DNA from: CAWIVH01 sp963839475
GTDB lineage: Bacteria; Acidobacteriota; UBA6911
Direction: 5' to 3'
NCBI GenBank assembly: GCA_963839475.1
Contig: CAWIVH010000018.1
Span: 434,001-498,000 of the forward strand
DNA: 64,000 nucleotides
Below are positions 8,900 through 17,801 of the stretch, piece by piece. The notes under the pieces are model-generated. The model had not been told where the DNA came from and searched no databases. It saw only the letters and a program-made list of their open reading frames with translations. Position 1 is the first letter of the stretch; each line of letters opens with the position of its first letter. Position numbers and translations under genes: made by a program.

Positions 8900-10432
8900 A
8901 TGAAGATCTCAGAGAAGATCATCGCGGGTTACATAATCCTCATCATTTTGATGGCCGGGGCTATCGCGTTTGAGGTTCTGGCCATCCACCGCATTCAGGC
9001 GATCAGCCTCGGCCTGTCCCAGGTCAACTTCCGCGCCCGTCTGGCGGCGTTGCAGCTAATGCGCGACCGCGACCTTGTGGACGAATACTGCAGAAAATAC
9101 TTCACCAACGGAGATCCTGATTTCATCCCCGTGATCGGCCAGCGGCAGAAGGAATTCGAGGCCACACTCGCGGATGTCAAGAAAAATGGTCGATCAAAGA
9201 CGGAACAAACGGAAGTCGAGCGCCTGGAAGACCAATGGAATGCTTTCAAGGCAGACATCCTGCAGGAGCGGCAAAAACTGCCCCCCAGAGGAAACGAGGA
9301 ATTTCCTCCCAACCTGGAAAACCGGCTCACCGAGTTGCGCCGGCAGATCTACATCATCTATGACGCAACCCTCCTTGCCATCCAGGCCGAATTCGATCAT
9401 TCGAACAGAACCGGCAAAAGGGCCGAAACCGTGGCCTGGATCGTCGCCTGCCTCGCCCTGGCCGCAAGCGGCATCGTTCTCCTCCTCATCACGCACTCCA
9501 TAGCAAAAAGGCTCCGCCATCTAACTGAAGGGACCCGCCGCATTGCCGAGGGGCATTTCGACTACCGCCTGAAAACTTCGGGCGATGACGAATTCACCCA
9601 ACTGGCCCGTGATTTCAATTGGATGACGCAGCAGCTGGGCGAACTCGACCAAATGAAAAGGGATTTCGTCTCGCACGTATCCCACGAGTTGAAGGCTCCG
9701 CTTGCTTCCATCCGGGAAACTCACCAACTGTTGCTGGAGGAGCTGCCGGGTCCGTTGACCGCACGCCAAAAAAGACTTCTTGAAATCAACCTGCACTGCA
9801 CCCGCCGTCTCGCCTCCATGATCGGCAACCTGCTCGATCTCTCGCGCATGGAAGCGGGAATGATGGAGTATGAGCTGAAGAACTGCGATATTTCAGCCTT
9901 GGTTCGCACTTCGCTCGATGAGCACGAATCCCAGGCAGCCGAGAAGAACCTCACCCTGGAGGCTATCATCCCGGATACGCCCTTGCTGGCGCTCTGCGAT
10001 TACGAAAGATGCCTTCAGGTCCTTGGCAATCTTCTGAGCAACGCCATCAAATTCAGTGCCGAAAAGGGGCGGATTCAAATCCGAGCTCAAAAAACGACCG
10101 GAGTTCCAGCCTCGGCACCATCCATGTGGCGCCGGCCCGATGACAAGAAAGGTGAGGATCGCTTCATTCTGATCCAGGTCGCCGATAACGGGCCGGGTGT
10201 CCCTGTCGCCATGCGAGAAAAGATCTTTGAAAAATTCAGGCAAGTGAGACAAACCAAGGCACTCAAGGGCCAGGGCGTCGGGCTTGGATTAGCCATTTGC
10301 CGCACCATTGTCGTAGCGCATCAGGGCGCTCTTTGGGTCGAGGATAACCCCGCCGGCGGAAGCATTTTTTCCGTGCTGTTGCCTGTCGGTTCCGCGAATC
10401 CCATGCGCCACCCCGTATCCACTCCACTATAG
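8900..10432 (+). CDS. HAMP-domain sensor histidine kinase
   Basis: A 510-residue inner-membrane kinase. A first membrane helix (about 8-28) and a second (about 172-194) flank a helical periplasmic region of roughly 140 residues that resembles a four-helix sensor. A HAMP linker follows (ITHSIAKRLRHLTEGTRRIAEG), then the dimerisation/phospho-acceptor domain with H262 in SHVSHELKAPL, then the ATPase with N box (LGNLLSNAIKFS), G1 box (DNGPGVP) and G2 box (GVGLGLAI). It should autophosphorylate on H262 and pass phosphate to the NtrC-type regulator encoded just upstream. The signal sensed is unknown. Confidence 0.92.
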   Translation: MKISEKIIAGYIILIILMAGAIAFEVLAIHRIQAISLGLSQVNFRARLAALQLMRDRDLVDEYCRKYFTNGDPDFIPVIGQRQKEFEATLADVKKNGRSKTEQTEVERLEDQWNAFKADILQERQKLPPRGNEEFPPNLENRLTELRRQIYIIYDATLLAIQAEFDHSNRTGKRAETVAWIVACLALAASGIVLLLITHSIAKRLRHLTEGTRRIAEGHFDYRLKTSGDDEFTQLARDFNWMTQQLGELDQMKRDFVSHVSHELKAPLASIRETHQLLLEELPGPLTARQKRLLEINLHCTRRLASMIGNLLDLSRMEAGMMEYELKNCDISALVRTSLDEHESQAAEKNLTLEAIIPDTPLLALCDYERCLQVLGNLLSNAIKFSAEKGRIQIRAQKTTGVPASAPSMWRRPDDKKGEDRFILIQVADNGPGVPVAMREKIFEKFRQVRQTKALKGQGVGLGLAICRTIVVAHQGALWVEDNPAGGSIFSVLLPVGSANPMRHPVSTPL

Positions 10433-10527
10433 CCAGGATCGGGGAATATTTCCCTGCTTCGGCTGCATCCAATTTCTCCCGAAAACTCCATCCTCTGTGA
10501 ATGGAGGCAATTGCCGGTTTCAGGTTG

Positions 10528-10543
10528 TGGCATGCTCCTTGCT
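10528..10543 (+). promoter_or_regulatory. Sigma-54 (-24/-12) promoter upstream of the OmpA-like gene
   Basis: TGGCATGCTCCTTGCT matches the sigma-54 consensus TGGCAY-N5-TTGCW at every defined position with correct spacing between the GG and GC elements. It lies 54 bases before the start codon of the OmpA-like gene in an intergenic region, and the two-component pair immediately upstream includes a sigma-54 activator with an intact GAFTGA loop. I infer that the regulator controls this promoter; no upstream activator site was identified. Confidence 0.72.
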
Positions 10544-10556
10544 ACCCTCTAGTGTA

Positions 10557-10572
10557 GCGCTCTCAAGAGCGC
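10557..10572. repeat. Perfect 7-bp inverted repeat in the 5' leader of the OmpA-like gene
   Basis: GCGCTCT-CA-AGAGCGC is a perfect palindrome with a two-base centre. It sits about where transcription from the sigma-54 promoter would begin. It could be a dimeric protein operator or a leader hairpin; the sequence alone does not decide. Confidence 0.55.
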
Positions 10573-10596
10573 ACCTGAATCCAGGAGGATTAGAAT

Positions 10597-11652
10597 ATGA
10601 AAAGCCATGCAGGCCGTTGGACATTCGCGACGCTGGTCGCATTTCTGGTTCTTGCGGTTTCCAATCCCGGTTACCCGCAGGAGGCAGGAAATAATGCAAG
10701 CAAGCGCGAATTTGCTGCAGGAAGCACTGCTGTTCTCGAGGGGGTAATTGCGAAGAGGGAAGCCGACAGCTTTACCTTGCGTGACAGCCACGGAATGTTG
10801 TACGACATCAGTCTTACAGGTAGTACGGCAGTGAAAGAGCGAAAAAGCAACCCATTCCGGCGGGCCAGGAATTATGGCGTCACAGAACTGTTGCGCGGCC
10901 TGCAGGTTGAGGTAAAAGGCCATGGAAGCAGCACCGGCAAATTGATGGCCGATGACATCCGTTTCACGGAGGACGATCACCGTCTTGCGAGCAGCCTTGA
11001 TGCGCGAGTGAATCCGGTCGAGGAGAATTTGAAGTCGACTGAAGTCCGGCTCGGCCACGCCGAAGAAAACGCTTTACGGCTTTCCGGGCAGGTGGGCGAA
11101 CTCTCGGCCATTTCCAATGCGGCGCGGGGAGGAGCCAAGGCGGCTCAGGAATCTGCGGATACCGCCATCGAAACAGCCAGGCAGGCCGACCAGGAGGCAA
11201 AAACAGCCAAATCCGGAGCCCGTACCGCCAACGAGCGGATCTCAGCCCTGGACGAGTACGACACCAAGATTCAGCTGGCAGTCCCTTTCAATATAGGCAG
11301 CGCCCTACTTTCGCAGGCGGCGAAGGAGAAACTGGATGGATTCGCGCAATCACTCCGGGATGAGAAGGGGTATGTTGTAGAGGTCGCCGGCTTTGCATCA
11401 GCCGATGGGAACGAGGCTTTGAACCGCGCGCTCAGCCAGAAACGCGCCGATGCAGTGATTCGCTACCTGGCAGAGAATCACTCGATTCCGTTGCGCAGGT
11501 TTGTCACTCCGTACGGCTTCGGCGCAAAACAGCCGGTGGCGGATAACAAGACTCGGGACGGGAGGATTCAAAACCGGCGAGTTGAGGTCCGGCTGCTAGT
11601 CAGCAAAGGGATCGTACAAAACGCGTCTTTGACCGCTGCCAGCCGCCAGTAG
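10597..11652 (+). CDS. OmpA family outer-membrane/periplasmic protein with coiled-coil region
   Basis: A 351-residue exported protein. Residues 1-28 look like a Sec signal (hydrophobic core WTFATLVAFLVLAVS). About 45-125 forms a small beta-rich domain (VLEGVIAKREADSFTLRD, then VEVKGHGSSTGKLMADDIRF) reminiscent of DUF5666/OB-like folds. About 130-225 is Ala-rich and helical with heptad character. About 230-345 is an OmpA C-terminal peptidoglycan-binding domain, with VPFNIGSALLS, GFASADGNEALNRALSQKRADAV and the closing NRRVEVRL. It probably anchors the envelope to peptidoglycan. AGGAGG lies 8 bases before ATG 10597. A sigma-54 promoter upstream suggests control by the adjacent two-component system. 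Confidence 0.85.
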   Translation: MKSHAGRWTFATLVAFLVLAVSNPGYPQEAGNNASKREFAAGSTAVLEGVIAKREADSFTLRDSHGMLYDISLTGSTAVKERKSNPFRRARNYGVTELLRGLQVEVKGHGSSTGKLMADDIRFTEDDHRLASSLDARVNPVEENLKSTEVRLGHAEENALRLSGQVGELSAISNAARGGAKAAQESADTAIETARQADQEAKTAKSGARTANERISALDEYDTKIQLAVPFNIGSALLSQAAKEKLDGFAQSLRDEKGYVVEVAGFASADGNEALNRALSQKRADAVIRYLAENHSIPLRRFVTPYGFGAKQPVADNKTRDGRIQNRRVEVRLLVSKGIVQNASLTAASRQ

Positions 11653-11781
11653 GAAAACCTGCCTCCTGCCTGTTATGGAGTGCGCTGGCCCTGAACTGTC
11701 TTGAGCAGCAAGAGGATTCCAGTTTCCGGGCCACGCACTCCGCCAGTTCGCCGCGAACAACCCAAACTCCGAAGGAAGCCG

Positions 11782-12720
11782 ATGCAACGCAAGCTGCACA
11801 CACTCCTGCTATTCAGTCTCCTGCTCCAGATCGCGTTTCCGGCCGTCCGGTTCATGGGTGTCGTACAAAATCAGACCATTCAGGTGCAATCCAGCCTGGT
11901 TCGCGTGCCGGTCTCAGTCACTGATTCCAGTGGGCGCACGGTGCCGGGCCTGAAGGCAGAAGATTTCCGGATCGAGGAAGACGGGAGGCCCGAGATAGTG
12001 TCCAGGTTCTCCGAGCCGGGCGGATCCCCGATTGAGTTAGCTCTGCTGATTGACCTGACCGGCAGCGTTAAACCGCGATTCGATTTTGAAATCCAATCAG
12101 CGGCGCGTTTCGCCAAAAAGCTCCTGCGGCCCGAGGATTCGGTCATGATCGTGTCGATTGGAGCGCAGCCCGGCCTGCTGCTGGCTCGCACCGGTGATAT
12201 CGGCATGGTGCTCCGAACGCTGCTCTCATCGACGCCGACGGAGGGAACAACTGCTTTTTTCGACTCGCTGGTTTTGGCCGCCCGGCTACTACATAAAAGC
12301 TCGCCGCCGGATTCGCAGCGGGTCATCCTGGCCCTGAGCGACGGTGAGGACAACCATAGCGATAATTTCGATCTGGCCGCTTCCATACGCGAGGTCCAGT
12401 CTGCGAACTGCATCTTTTATTCCATCAACCCCTGCGGCCCTTCCATCCGTTGGAACAAGATCAGTTTGGAAGCGCAGGAAGCGTTGCGGACCCTTGCCGA
12501 TCAGACCGGCGGCACAGCTTCCCAGCCGGATGAGGCGGGGGAACTCGAAGCCTTTTTGGATAGCGTCGCCACCAATCTCCGAGCGCAGTATGTCCTGGAA
12601 TATTACTCTTCCGGGCAAGTTCGGGCCTCAGCGGCTTATCATCGGATTGAAGTCCGCTCACCTACTCATCCGGAACTGCGCATACGCGCCCGCCAAGGAT
12701 ATTTCAACCTGGGCTCCTGA
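11782..12720 (+). CDS. VWFA-related acidobacterial domain protein
   Basis: A 312-residue exported protein of the family described as VWFA-related acidobacterial domain (TIGR03436), a lineage marker. After a signal peptide (RKLHTLLLFSLLLQIAFPAV) come the family features: SLVRVPVSVTDSSGRTVPGL, FRIEEDGRPE, the MIDAS-like LLIDLTGSVKP (DxTGS rather than DxSxS), later LALSDGEDNHS, and the closing RYQ-like RIRARQGYFNLGS. The family is abundant in Acidobacteria and probably mediates extracellular or envelope interactions. I chose ATG 11782, which has AAGGA in front, over a TTG at 11701 that would put a charged stretch before the signal peptide. Confidence 0.9.
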   Translation: MQRKLHTLLLFSLLLQIAFPAVRFMGVVQNQTIQVQSSLVRVPVSVTDSSGRTVPGLKAEDFRIEEDGRPEIVSRFSEPGGSPIELALLIDLTGSVKPRFDFEIQSAARFAKKLLRPEDSVMIVSIGAQPGLLLARTGDIGMVLRTLLSSTPTEGTTAFFDSLVLAARLLHKSSPPDSQRVILALSDGEDNHSDNFDLAASIREVQSANCIFYSINPCGPSIRWNKISLEAQEALRTLADQTGGTASQPDEAGELEAFLDSVATNLRAQYVLEYYSSGQVRASAAYHRIEVRSPTHPELRIRARQGYFNLGS

Positions 12721-12734
12721 ATTTGGAATTCAGG
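12716..12734. terminator. Short perfect hairpin between convergent genes
   Basis: CCTGAATT-TGG-AATTCAGG forms an 8-bp perfect stem with a three-base loop and overlaps the stop codons of the two convergent genes. It has no T-tract on either side, so it may be a weak bidirectional terminator or an RNA 3'-end stabiliser. Confidence 0.4.
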
Positions 12735-15700
12735 ATTCCGGCGATTCCAAATGCCGCACAAGGCCCCCCCAGCGAGCATCAACCCGGAATTTATTTTGAA
12801 GAAAAAAATGCCGGGCAAGGAAATCGGTTTTGATCAGACGCGCACCTCCCGAAGTCATGCGGCCGCAGAAATCTGAAATCAGCGCGCTCGCGATACCCCT
12901 TCCTCTGAGGGAAGAGGCGATCACCAGCCCGCTCAGGTAGATGACATCTTTTTCCTGGCAAACATAGGTCAGCCCCCCGATCACCTGGTCGGCGTCATCG
13001 GTGACTACAAGATGCCTTTCCTGGTCCGAAAGACCAATGCGGAAGTCGGAATCGCGCAGGAGACGGTATAGGGCACCGATCTCCGCTGGCGTAAGCGGTT
13101 GCCGAATCTGGCGCCGTGCCCCGCGACGATCCATGATTTCAGAATGCAGTATCAATTGTTTCTGCTCGCTGGAGTCCATCTTCATAACCTCGAGTTTCTG
13201 GCCGCCGCCGGCACGGGGAAAGACCATGCGGCTGAATGCGCGCCGTGAAACGGGATCATCAAGCTTTCCCTGAAGTTCATGAAGCTCCTCAAGGTTCATG
13301 GCGGGCACTGCGGGCTGGCGAAACATCCGCTCCAGAAGCTTCTCGAATGCCGTCTGGACAGCGCCGCCCGCATTTGAAAAATAGGTCCTGGCATAGAGAA
13401 AGTAGCGGAACATCTCGGGATATCGTTCAAGTTCATAGAGCCGGCACAACTGGCGCACCTGGTCTTCCCTTGCTTCTTCCGTGGCGCGGGGATTGGTCTT
13501 CGCCCAGGCGGAGAATCTTTCCTCAGCGCACAGGACGGGGAGGGGGAAATAGGGTGTCTGTTTCAGAGATTCACGGTATTTCTCCAATGCGTTCCGCAGG
13601 TCGCCCCGGTCTTCGGTAGCAGGTAGCCGCATCAGGTCGCTTTCCAGTTCACCGAGAAATTGATTCCCCGCCTGTGTTCCCAGCGACTCCATGCAGGCGT
13701 CGAAGATCCAGCTGATTTCCAGACGACCAGCCGTTTTCGGGTAATAGACGCTGGTGCGCCGGTAGAAATTCCGGAACAGCGGAATCACGAGCGAGGCAGG
13801 GCCGGCATAGGAGCGCCAGCCGGTCAGGGAAAGCACGCAGGAGCCTTCACGAAAATCTGCTTCCGGCACCACGACATTCTCCGGAGAGAGCGTGCCCGGC
13901 ACGATCTTCATGCCGCTCGCCTGCCAGGTCAGGAAGAAGGCCCCCATTCCCCGGATATACAGCCTGCGCCAGTCACTTCGCTCCGCAAAAAATGATCGGG
14001 CGGTCTGAGCGCCCGAGTATTCACGGATTCTTTCCCAGACAGTCAAATCGCTGATATAGGCAACGGACATGGCCCCCAGGTCCGGCCGCCACGCTGCAAA
14101 CGAAGGCAGGCTGGCGTGGAAGGAGGGATGATCTGCCAGGGCCATCAGCCAATAGACCGTATCCCGGACGTGCGCATCGGCAAAGCCATCCCCTATTACG
14201 AGGAGCAGATCGAAATGTTTGCCATTGAGCAGGTTGATCCCAATGCGATAAAGATCGAATTGGTGTTGGGCCAGGATCCGGGATACCCAGATTCCCGCGG
14301 GCGGCACCTGGCTCAGTTCGAAATCGTGCTCCCCGAATGCGAACATAACCGATTGTTTCAGGAATGTGACATCCTTGAGAATTCCACCCAGACGCAGGAC
14401 TTTTGCCGGAGGGAGACCGTCCTCGAAAACTATCCGCCCATCGATCTCCGGCGGGCCCGCGATGGCATGAAGACGGGATTCCAGCCAGCGCATCAGCCCG
14501 GATAACCTCGCCTCAGCCATCTCCGCGAGGTCCGGATCGGAACGATGCAATACCCAGCTGGCCAGTTCAGCCCGGACCGGCGAAAAGTAGGCGATATCGC
14601 GGCGCGCAAAGTTGGCGAGCAGATCGAAAATTTTGACAAACTGCCCCCGAATCGTATCGTTGGCGGGCCACTCCAACCTGCATCGATAGCTGAACAGCCG
14701 GCGGCGGAGCGACTGCATCCCTTTATCACCGAGTCCTGATTGGGCAATCGCACGAATCGATTCCTCGCTGAGGAAGGTCAAGCCGGATTCGATAAATGCA
14801 GGAAACGCCCTGCTGTAATCCATGAGGGGCTCATGGGTCAGCAAAATACGATACGCGAGGCAGCGCAAACGTTCCTCCGGGTGGCGAGCCAGCGCCTCGA
14901 GCCTGCGACGGATCAGTTGAGCCACGCGATCATCGGCTTCCCACAACTCGACGTTCAGCCGCTCCACCGCTTCGGCGGCGGCTTCGCCGGATGCGAAGAG
15001 GGCCGCCATGGAGAGAACATGTACCCGTCTCAATCTTGAATCGCGCAGCGCGGGGATTGCGGAGATGTCGACCTCGTCCAGCGGCCGGCCGTCCCGCCAG
15101 GGGATTTTTACCTGATCGGAAATCGAGGGCGTCGGGAGATCCCATCCGTCTTTGCAGGGGCAGAACGAAGCCAGCTCGGGGTTGCCGACCCATAGCTTGG
15201 GCTGGCGGGCAAATGCACCGAGATCAAGAACCATGCCTTTGATCCTGTATTCGAGATCACCCACCTGGAGCATGCCCGGTTCTGAACCCGCTGAGATTTT
15301 CAGCCTGCGGCACGAGCCCGTGATCAGCAAACCAGTACCATCGACCCGGATATCACTCTCGAGCAAGCCCAGGTCGCGGAAAAACCAGCGCGGAATCCTC
15401 ACCATCATTCCGCTGCAGCTTAACTCGACATTTTTTGCCAGGTAGAGCAGTTCGATCAACGAGGAGAAATTCTCTTCGATTTTTTTCCGGCGAAAAGAAC
15501 CCTTGGGAGTGATCTCGCCGTGCTCCAGATCAAAATCGCGATCGACCACGGCAAAACTGACGACCCTTTCAAAGGGAGCCAGCTGCCCGTTGGCAGCGGC
15601 GACAATCTGGTGGAAATAGCCGTTTCGCTGATTGTCCGGAACCTGCAATACCGGATCTTCCAGGTTGGGAACGATGAGCAATACATTGGAATCCCGGCCA

Positions 15701-17334
15701 TCGCCGACAAGGAAAACCCGTTTAATGCCGGGAACACCCTCGAATTTTTGTTCGACCCGCCGCGGTGCAACCGTCTGGCCCCGGTTGTTTTTATAAATAT
15801 CCTTGATTCGATCCACTATCTCGAGATGGTCTTCGGGGTGGCTTTTGAAGAGATCACCCGTGGCCAGCCAGTAATCCTGGGCCGGGTCCTGGGAGGGTAT
15901 GTTCTTGTCGCCCTGCTCCTCCAGATATCGCGCTATATAGGGACCGGATATCTCCAGCTCACCCTGGTCACCGAAGCGGACCTTCACGCCGGGCAAAGGA
16001 ATTCCAACACTGCCATTGCGGTATTCGCCCGGCGGTGTCATGGTGATGCCGCCGGTCGCTTCGGTCATACCGAACCCGCTGCACAGCTCTACGCCGTAGC
16101 GCTGGAAAAAGCGGAAGATTTTGGGATCAAGATATCCCGCTGCCGACAAGCCCCAGCGCAGCCGGTCTCCGACCACCGAACGAAAGGCGGCCTCCTGAGT
16201 ATCAGGTTGGGTGAAGGCTTCCATGTTTTCCAGGCAATGGTCCCGGATTTGAGTCCAGCGCAAGGGGATGCTTATGAGCCCGGTCGGGCGCACATCCTGA
16301 AGCTGCAAAATCAGGGTTTCGGCGGAAGGATTTCCCGCAAACACATAGGTTCCACCCCAATAAAGCATGCCGAGCAATTCGAGGTATCGGCCGAATGTAT
16401 GAAACAGCGGGAGGTAACAGAGCAGGATTTCGCCGTTTCCCATCTGCGGCAAGGCGGCAGCCCGGGCAAATCGCTTGCTGATGAGATGATAATGTGTGAA
16501 GGCAATCCCTTTCGGCAAGCCCGTGCTTCCCGACGTAAACATGACCGTCGCCACATCGCTTATAGGTCGGCTCAATCCGGGGAGAATCAAGTTGGGAATC
16601 GCGCTGAGGTTCAGGCTGGCGCAGGCCTCCTGGAGTGACTCGACATCGTCGTGCCGGTCGCCGGAGGGAATGCCGGTCTGGAAAATGCGGAACGGCCTTA
16701 ACGTGCGGGAGCGGACTTCCAGGAGCCGTTGCACCCGCTCTTCCGTGTCGGCTACGGCGATATTGATTTCCAGCCTGTTGAAAATCCACGTGAGAATCGA
16801 CGCATCGAAATGCACGCTTAAGGGTGAAACGAAAAGGCGATAAACGAGGCAGGAAAGATCGCAGCTTGCGCTGTCGATACTGTTGTCGGATACGATCGCC
16901 ACGCGGGGCTCTGGTTCGACGCTGCAAAGCAAGCCTGCCAGAACTTCAAGATGCCTTGCCACCTGGGAATAGGTCCAGGCCGAGGAATCACGGTTGCCGG
17001 ACTCCCGAAAAAACACCCGGTCGGGATGGGCTCTCGCCCGGTAAGACAAATGGTCAAAAAGCGAATAGTTGCAGCGTAATATCGCCCGAAATGCGCCGTC
17101 GGCCCAGCGATTCCGCATTTCCCTCGAACCGAGGGCTCCCAAAAATCGCGGTTGACCGGTCCATTGAAGGTATCGCCGGAAAACTTCAAGCTGCACAGGG
17201 CTCCCGGCCCATTTATCCAGCAGCTGCTCTGCAGACTCGACCCACTCAAGGGCGCGTCCGGGAACCTCCTGGAATATCGCGGTCTCGTCCAGAGAATCGA
17301 CCAAGGATTCGATTGGATGCAAATTGTTCTTCAT
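12730..17334 (-). CDS. AMP-dependent acyl ligase / unknown helical region / GNAT acetyltransferase fusion (1534 aa)
   Basis: A very large three-part cytoplasmic protein. Residues about 60-640 are an adenylate-forming ligase: MFTSGSTGLPKG at 265-276, GFGMTEATG, YWLATGDLF and the hinge DRIKDIYKNNRGQ, with the C-terminal ITPKGSFRR lysine. About 650-1390 is unassigned: a helical, Leu/Arg/Ala-rich part (about 790-960, HEAT-like in feel), then a region with GTLSPENVVV near 1145 that recalls the catalytic loop of kinase-like phosphotransferases. About 1395-1525 is a GNAT domain with the acetyl-CoA loop RGRGIAS. A ligase plus N-acyltransferase could activate an acid and pass it to an amine, but that is inference. 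Start ATG 17334 removes 77 residues of non-protein-like upstream sequence. A 98-residue gene lies 32 bases upstream on the same strand. Confidence 0.75.
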   Translation of the reverse strand: MKNNLHPIESLVDSLDETAIFQEVPGRALEWVESAEQLLDKWAGSPVQLEVFRRYLQWTGQPRFLGALGSREMRNRWADGAFRAILRCNYSLFDHLSYRARAHPDRVFFRESGNRDSSAWTYSQVARHLEVLAGLLCSVEPEPRVAIVSDNSIDSASCDLSCLVYRLFVSPLSVHFDASILTWIFNRLEINIAVADTEERVQRLLEVRSRTLRPFRIFQTGIPSGDRHDDVESLQEACASLNLSAIPNLILPGLSRPISDVATVMFTSGSTGLPKGIAFTHYHLISKRFARAAALPQMGNGEILLCYLPLFHTFGRYLELLGMLYWGGTYVFAGNPSAETLILQLQDVRPTGLISIPLRWTQIRDHCLENMEAFTQPDTQEAAFRSVVGDRLRWGLSAAGYLDPKIFRFFQRYGVELCSGFGMTEATGGITMTPPGEYRNGSVGIPLPGVKVRFGDQGELEISGPYIARYLEEQGDKNIPSQDPAQDYWLATGDLFKSHPEDHLEIVDRIKDIYKNNRGQTVAPRRVEQKFEGVPGIKRVFLVGDGRDSNVLLIVPNLEDPVLQVPDNQRNGYFHQIVAAANGQLAPFERVVSFAVVDRDFDLEHGEITPKGSFRRKKIEENFSSLIELLYLAKNVELSCSGMMVRIPRWFFRDLGLLESDIRVDGTGLLITGSCRRLKISAGSEPGMLQVGDLEYRIKGMVLDLGAFARQPKLWVGNPELASFCPCKDGWDLPTPSISDQVKIPWRDGRPLDEVDISAIPALRDSRLRRVHVLSMAALFASGEAAAEAVERLNVELWEADDRVAQLIRRRLEALARHPEERLRCLAYRILLTHEPLMDYSRAFPAFIESGLTFLSEESIRAIAQSGLGDKGMQSLRRRLFSYRCRLEWPANDTIRGQFVKIFDLLANFARRDIAYFSPVRAELASWVLHRSDPDLAEMAEARLSGLMRWLESRLHAIAGPPEIDGRIVFEDGLPPAKVLRLGGILKDVTFLKQSVMFAFGEHDFELSQVPPAGIWVSRILAQHQFDLYRIGINLLNGKHFDLLLVIGDGFADAHVRDTVYWLMALADHPSFHASLPSFAAWRPDLGAMSVAYISDLTVWERIREYSGAQTARSFFAERSDWRRLYIRGMGAFFLTWQASGMKIVPGTLSPENVVVPEADFREGSCVLSLTGWRSYAGPASLVIPLFRNFYRRTSVYYPKTAGRLEISWIFDACMESLGTQAGNQFLGELESDLMRLPATEDRGDLRNALEKYRESLKQTPYFPLPVLCAEERFSAWAKTNPRATEEAREDQVRQLCRLYELERYPEMFRYFLYARTYFSNAGGAVQTAFEKLLERMFRQPAVPAMNLEELHELQGKLDDPVSRRAFSRMVFPRAGGGQKLEVMKMDSSEQKQLILHSEIMDRRGARRQIRQPLTPAEIGALYRLLRDSDFRIGLSDQERHLVVTDDADQVIGGLTYVCQEKDVIYLSGLVIASSLRGRGIASALISDFCGRMTSGGARLIKTDFLARHFFLQNKFRVDARWGGLVRHLESPES

Positions 17335-17366
17335 CGAAGACTTTCTATTTCGGCATTTGCGGTGGT

Positions 17367-17663
17367 TCAGGAATTCGCGTTGAGAAGGTGGACCGCGATC
17401 GTTTCCCACTCCGAAGACAGGGATAGGTGGGACTCCGGCCTTCCAGCCCGCCGATACCAATACCGGGCATTGTCCAGGTCCCCCTCCTTGCGATGGAGAT
17501 AGGCATGGACCCACGAGGCATTCGCGGATTCCATAGTCTGAACGATCTTGTGGGCACGGTCCCAATCGTCTTTGGCGTCGTGCCAGAGCGCAACCAGCAG
17601 TTCGGCCAGATTTCCAGGAGGATTGTCCGCTGACAGGGAACTGGCAAATTCTTCAAAATTCAT
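17367..17663 (-). CDS. Conserved small protein, possible half-TPR (function unknown)
   Basis: A 98-residue soluble protein with two helical pairs. The central part (LLVALWHDAKDDWDRAHKIVQ, then WVHAYLHRKEGDLDNARYWYRRAG) has the spacing of a TPR-like helix-turn-helix and the look of a widespread hypothetical family I recall from Bacteroidota, Proteobacteria and Acidobacteriota. No catalytic motif is visible. It lies 32 bases upstream of the large ligase-GNAT gene on the same strand, so co-transcription is likely. ATG 17663 was chosen because upstream in-frame residues do not belong to the conserved block. Confidence 0.6.
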   Translation of the reverse strand: MNFEEFASSLSADNPPGNLAELLVALWHDAKDDWDRAHKIVQTMESANASWVHAYLHRKEGDLDNARYWYRRAGRPESHLSLSSEWETIAVHLLNANS

Positions 17664-17801
17664 GATCCGTCCGAATCCCGGCAGAAAAAGAATGCGAGCT
17701 TCCGTTTCAGCGGCTATTATAACCCACGACAATCAGGCAGGCGGACCTTTCAAATCACCGTTTCGGAGAATCACTTGATTCGGCGGGAAAAGGAGATCGG
17801 G

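Noticed and set aside
15520..16638. 372-codon plus-strand frame inside the ligase-GNAT gene
   Set aside because: Antisense to the adenylation domain whose motifs are unambiguous on the other strand.
17335..17565. 77-residue N-terminal extension of the large ligase-GNAT protein
   Set aside because: It overlaps the coding sequence of the conserved 98-residue gene in another frame and is not protein-like.
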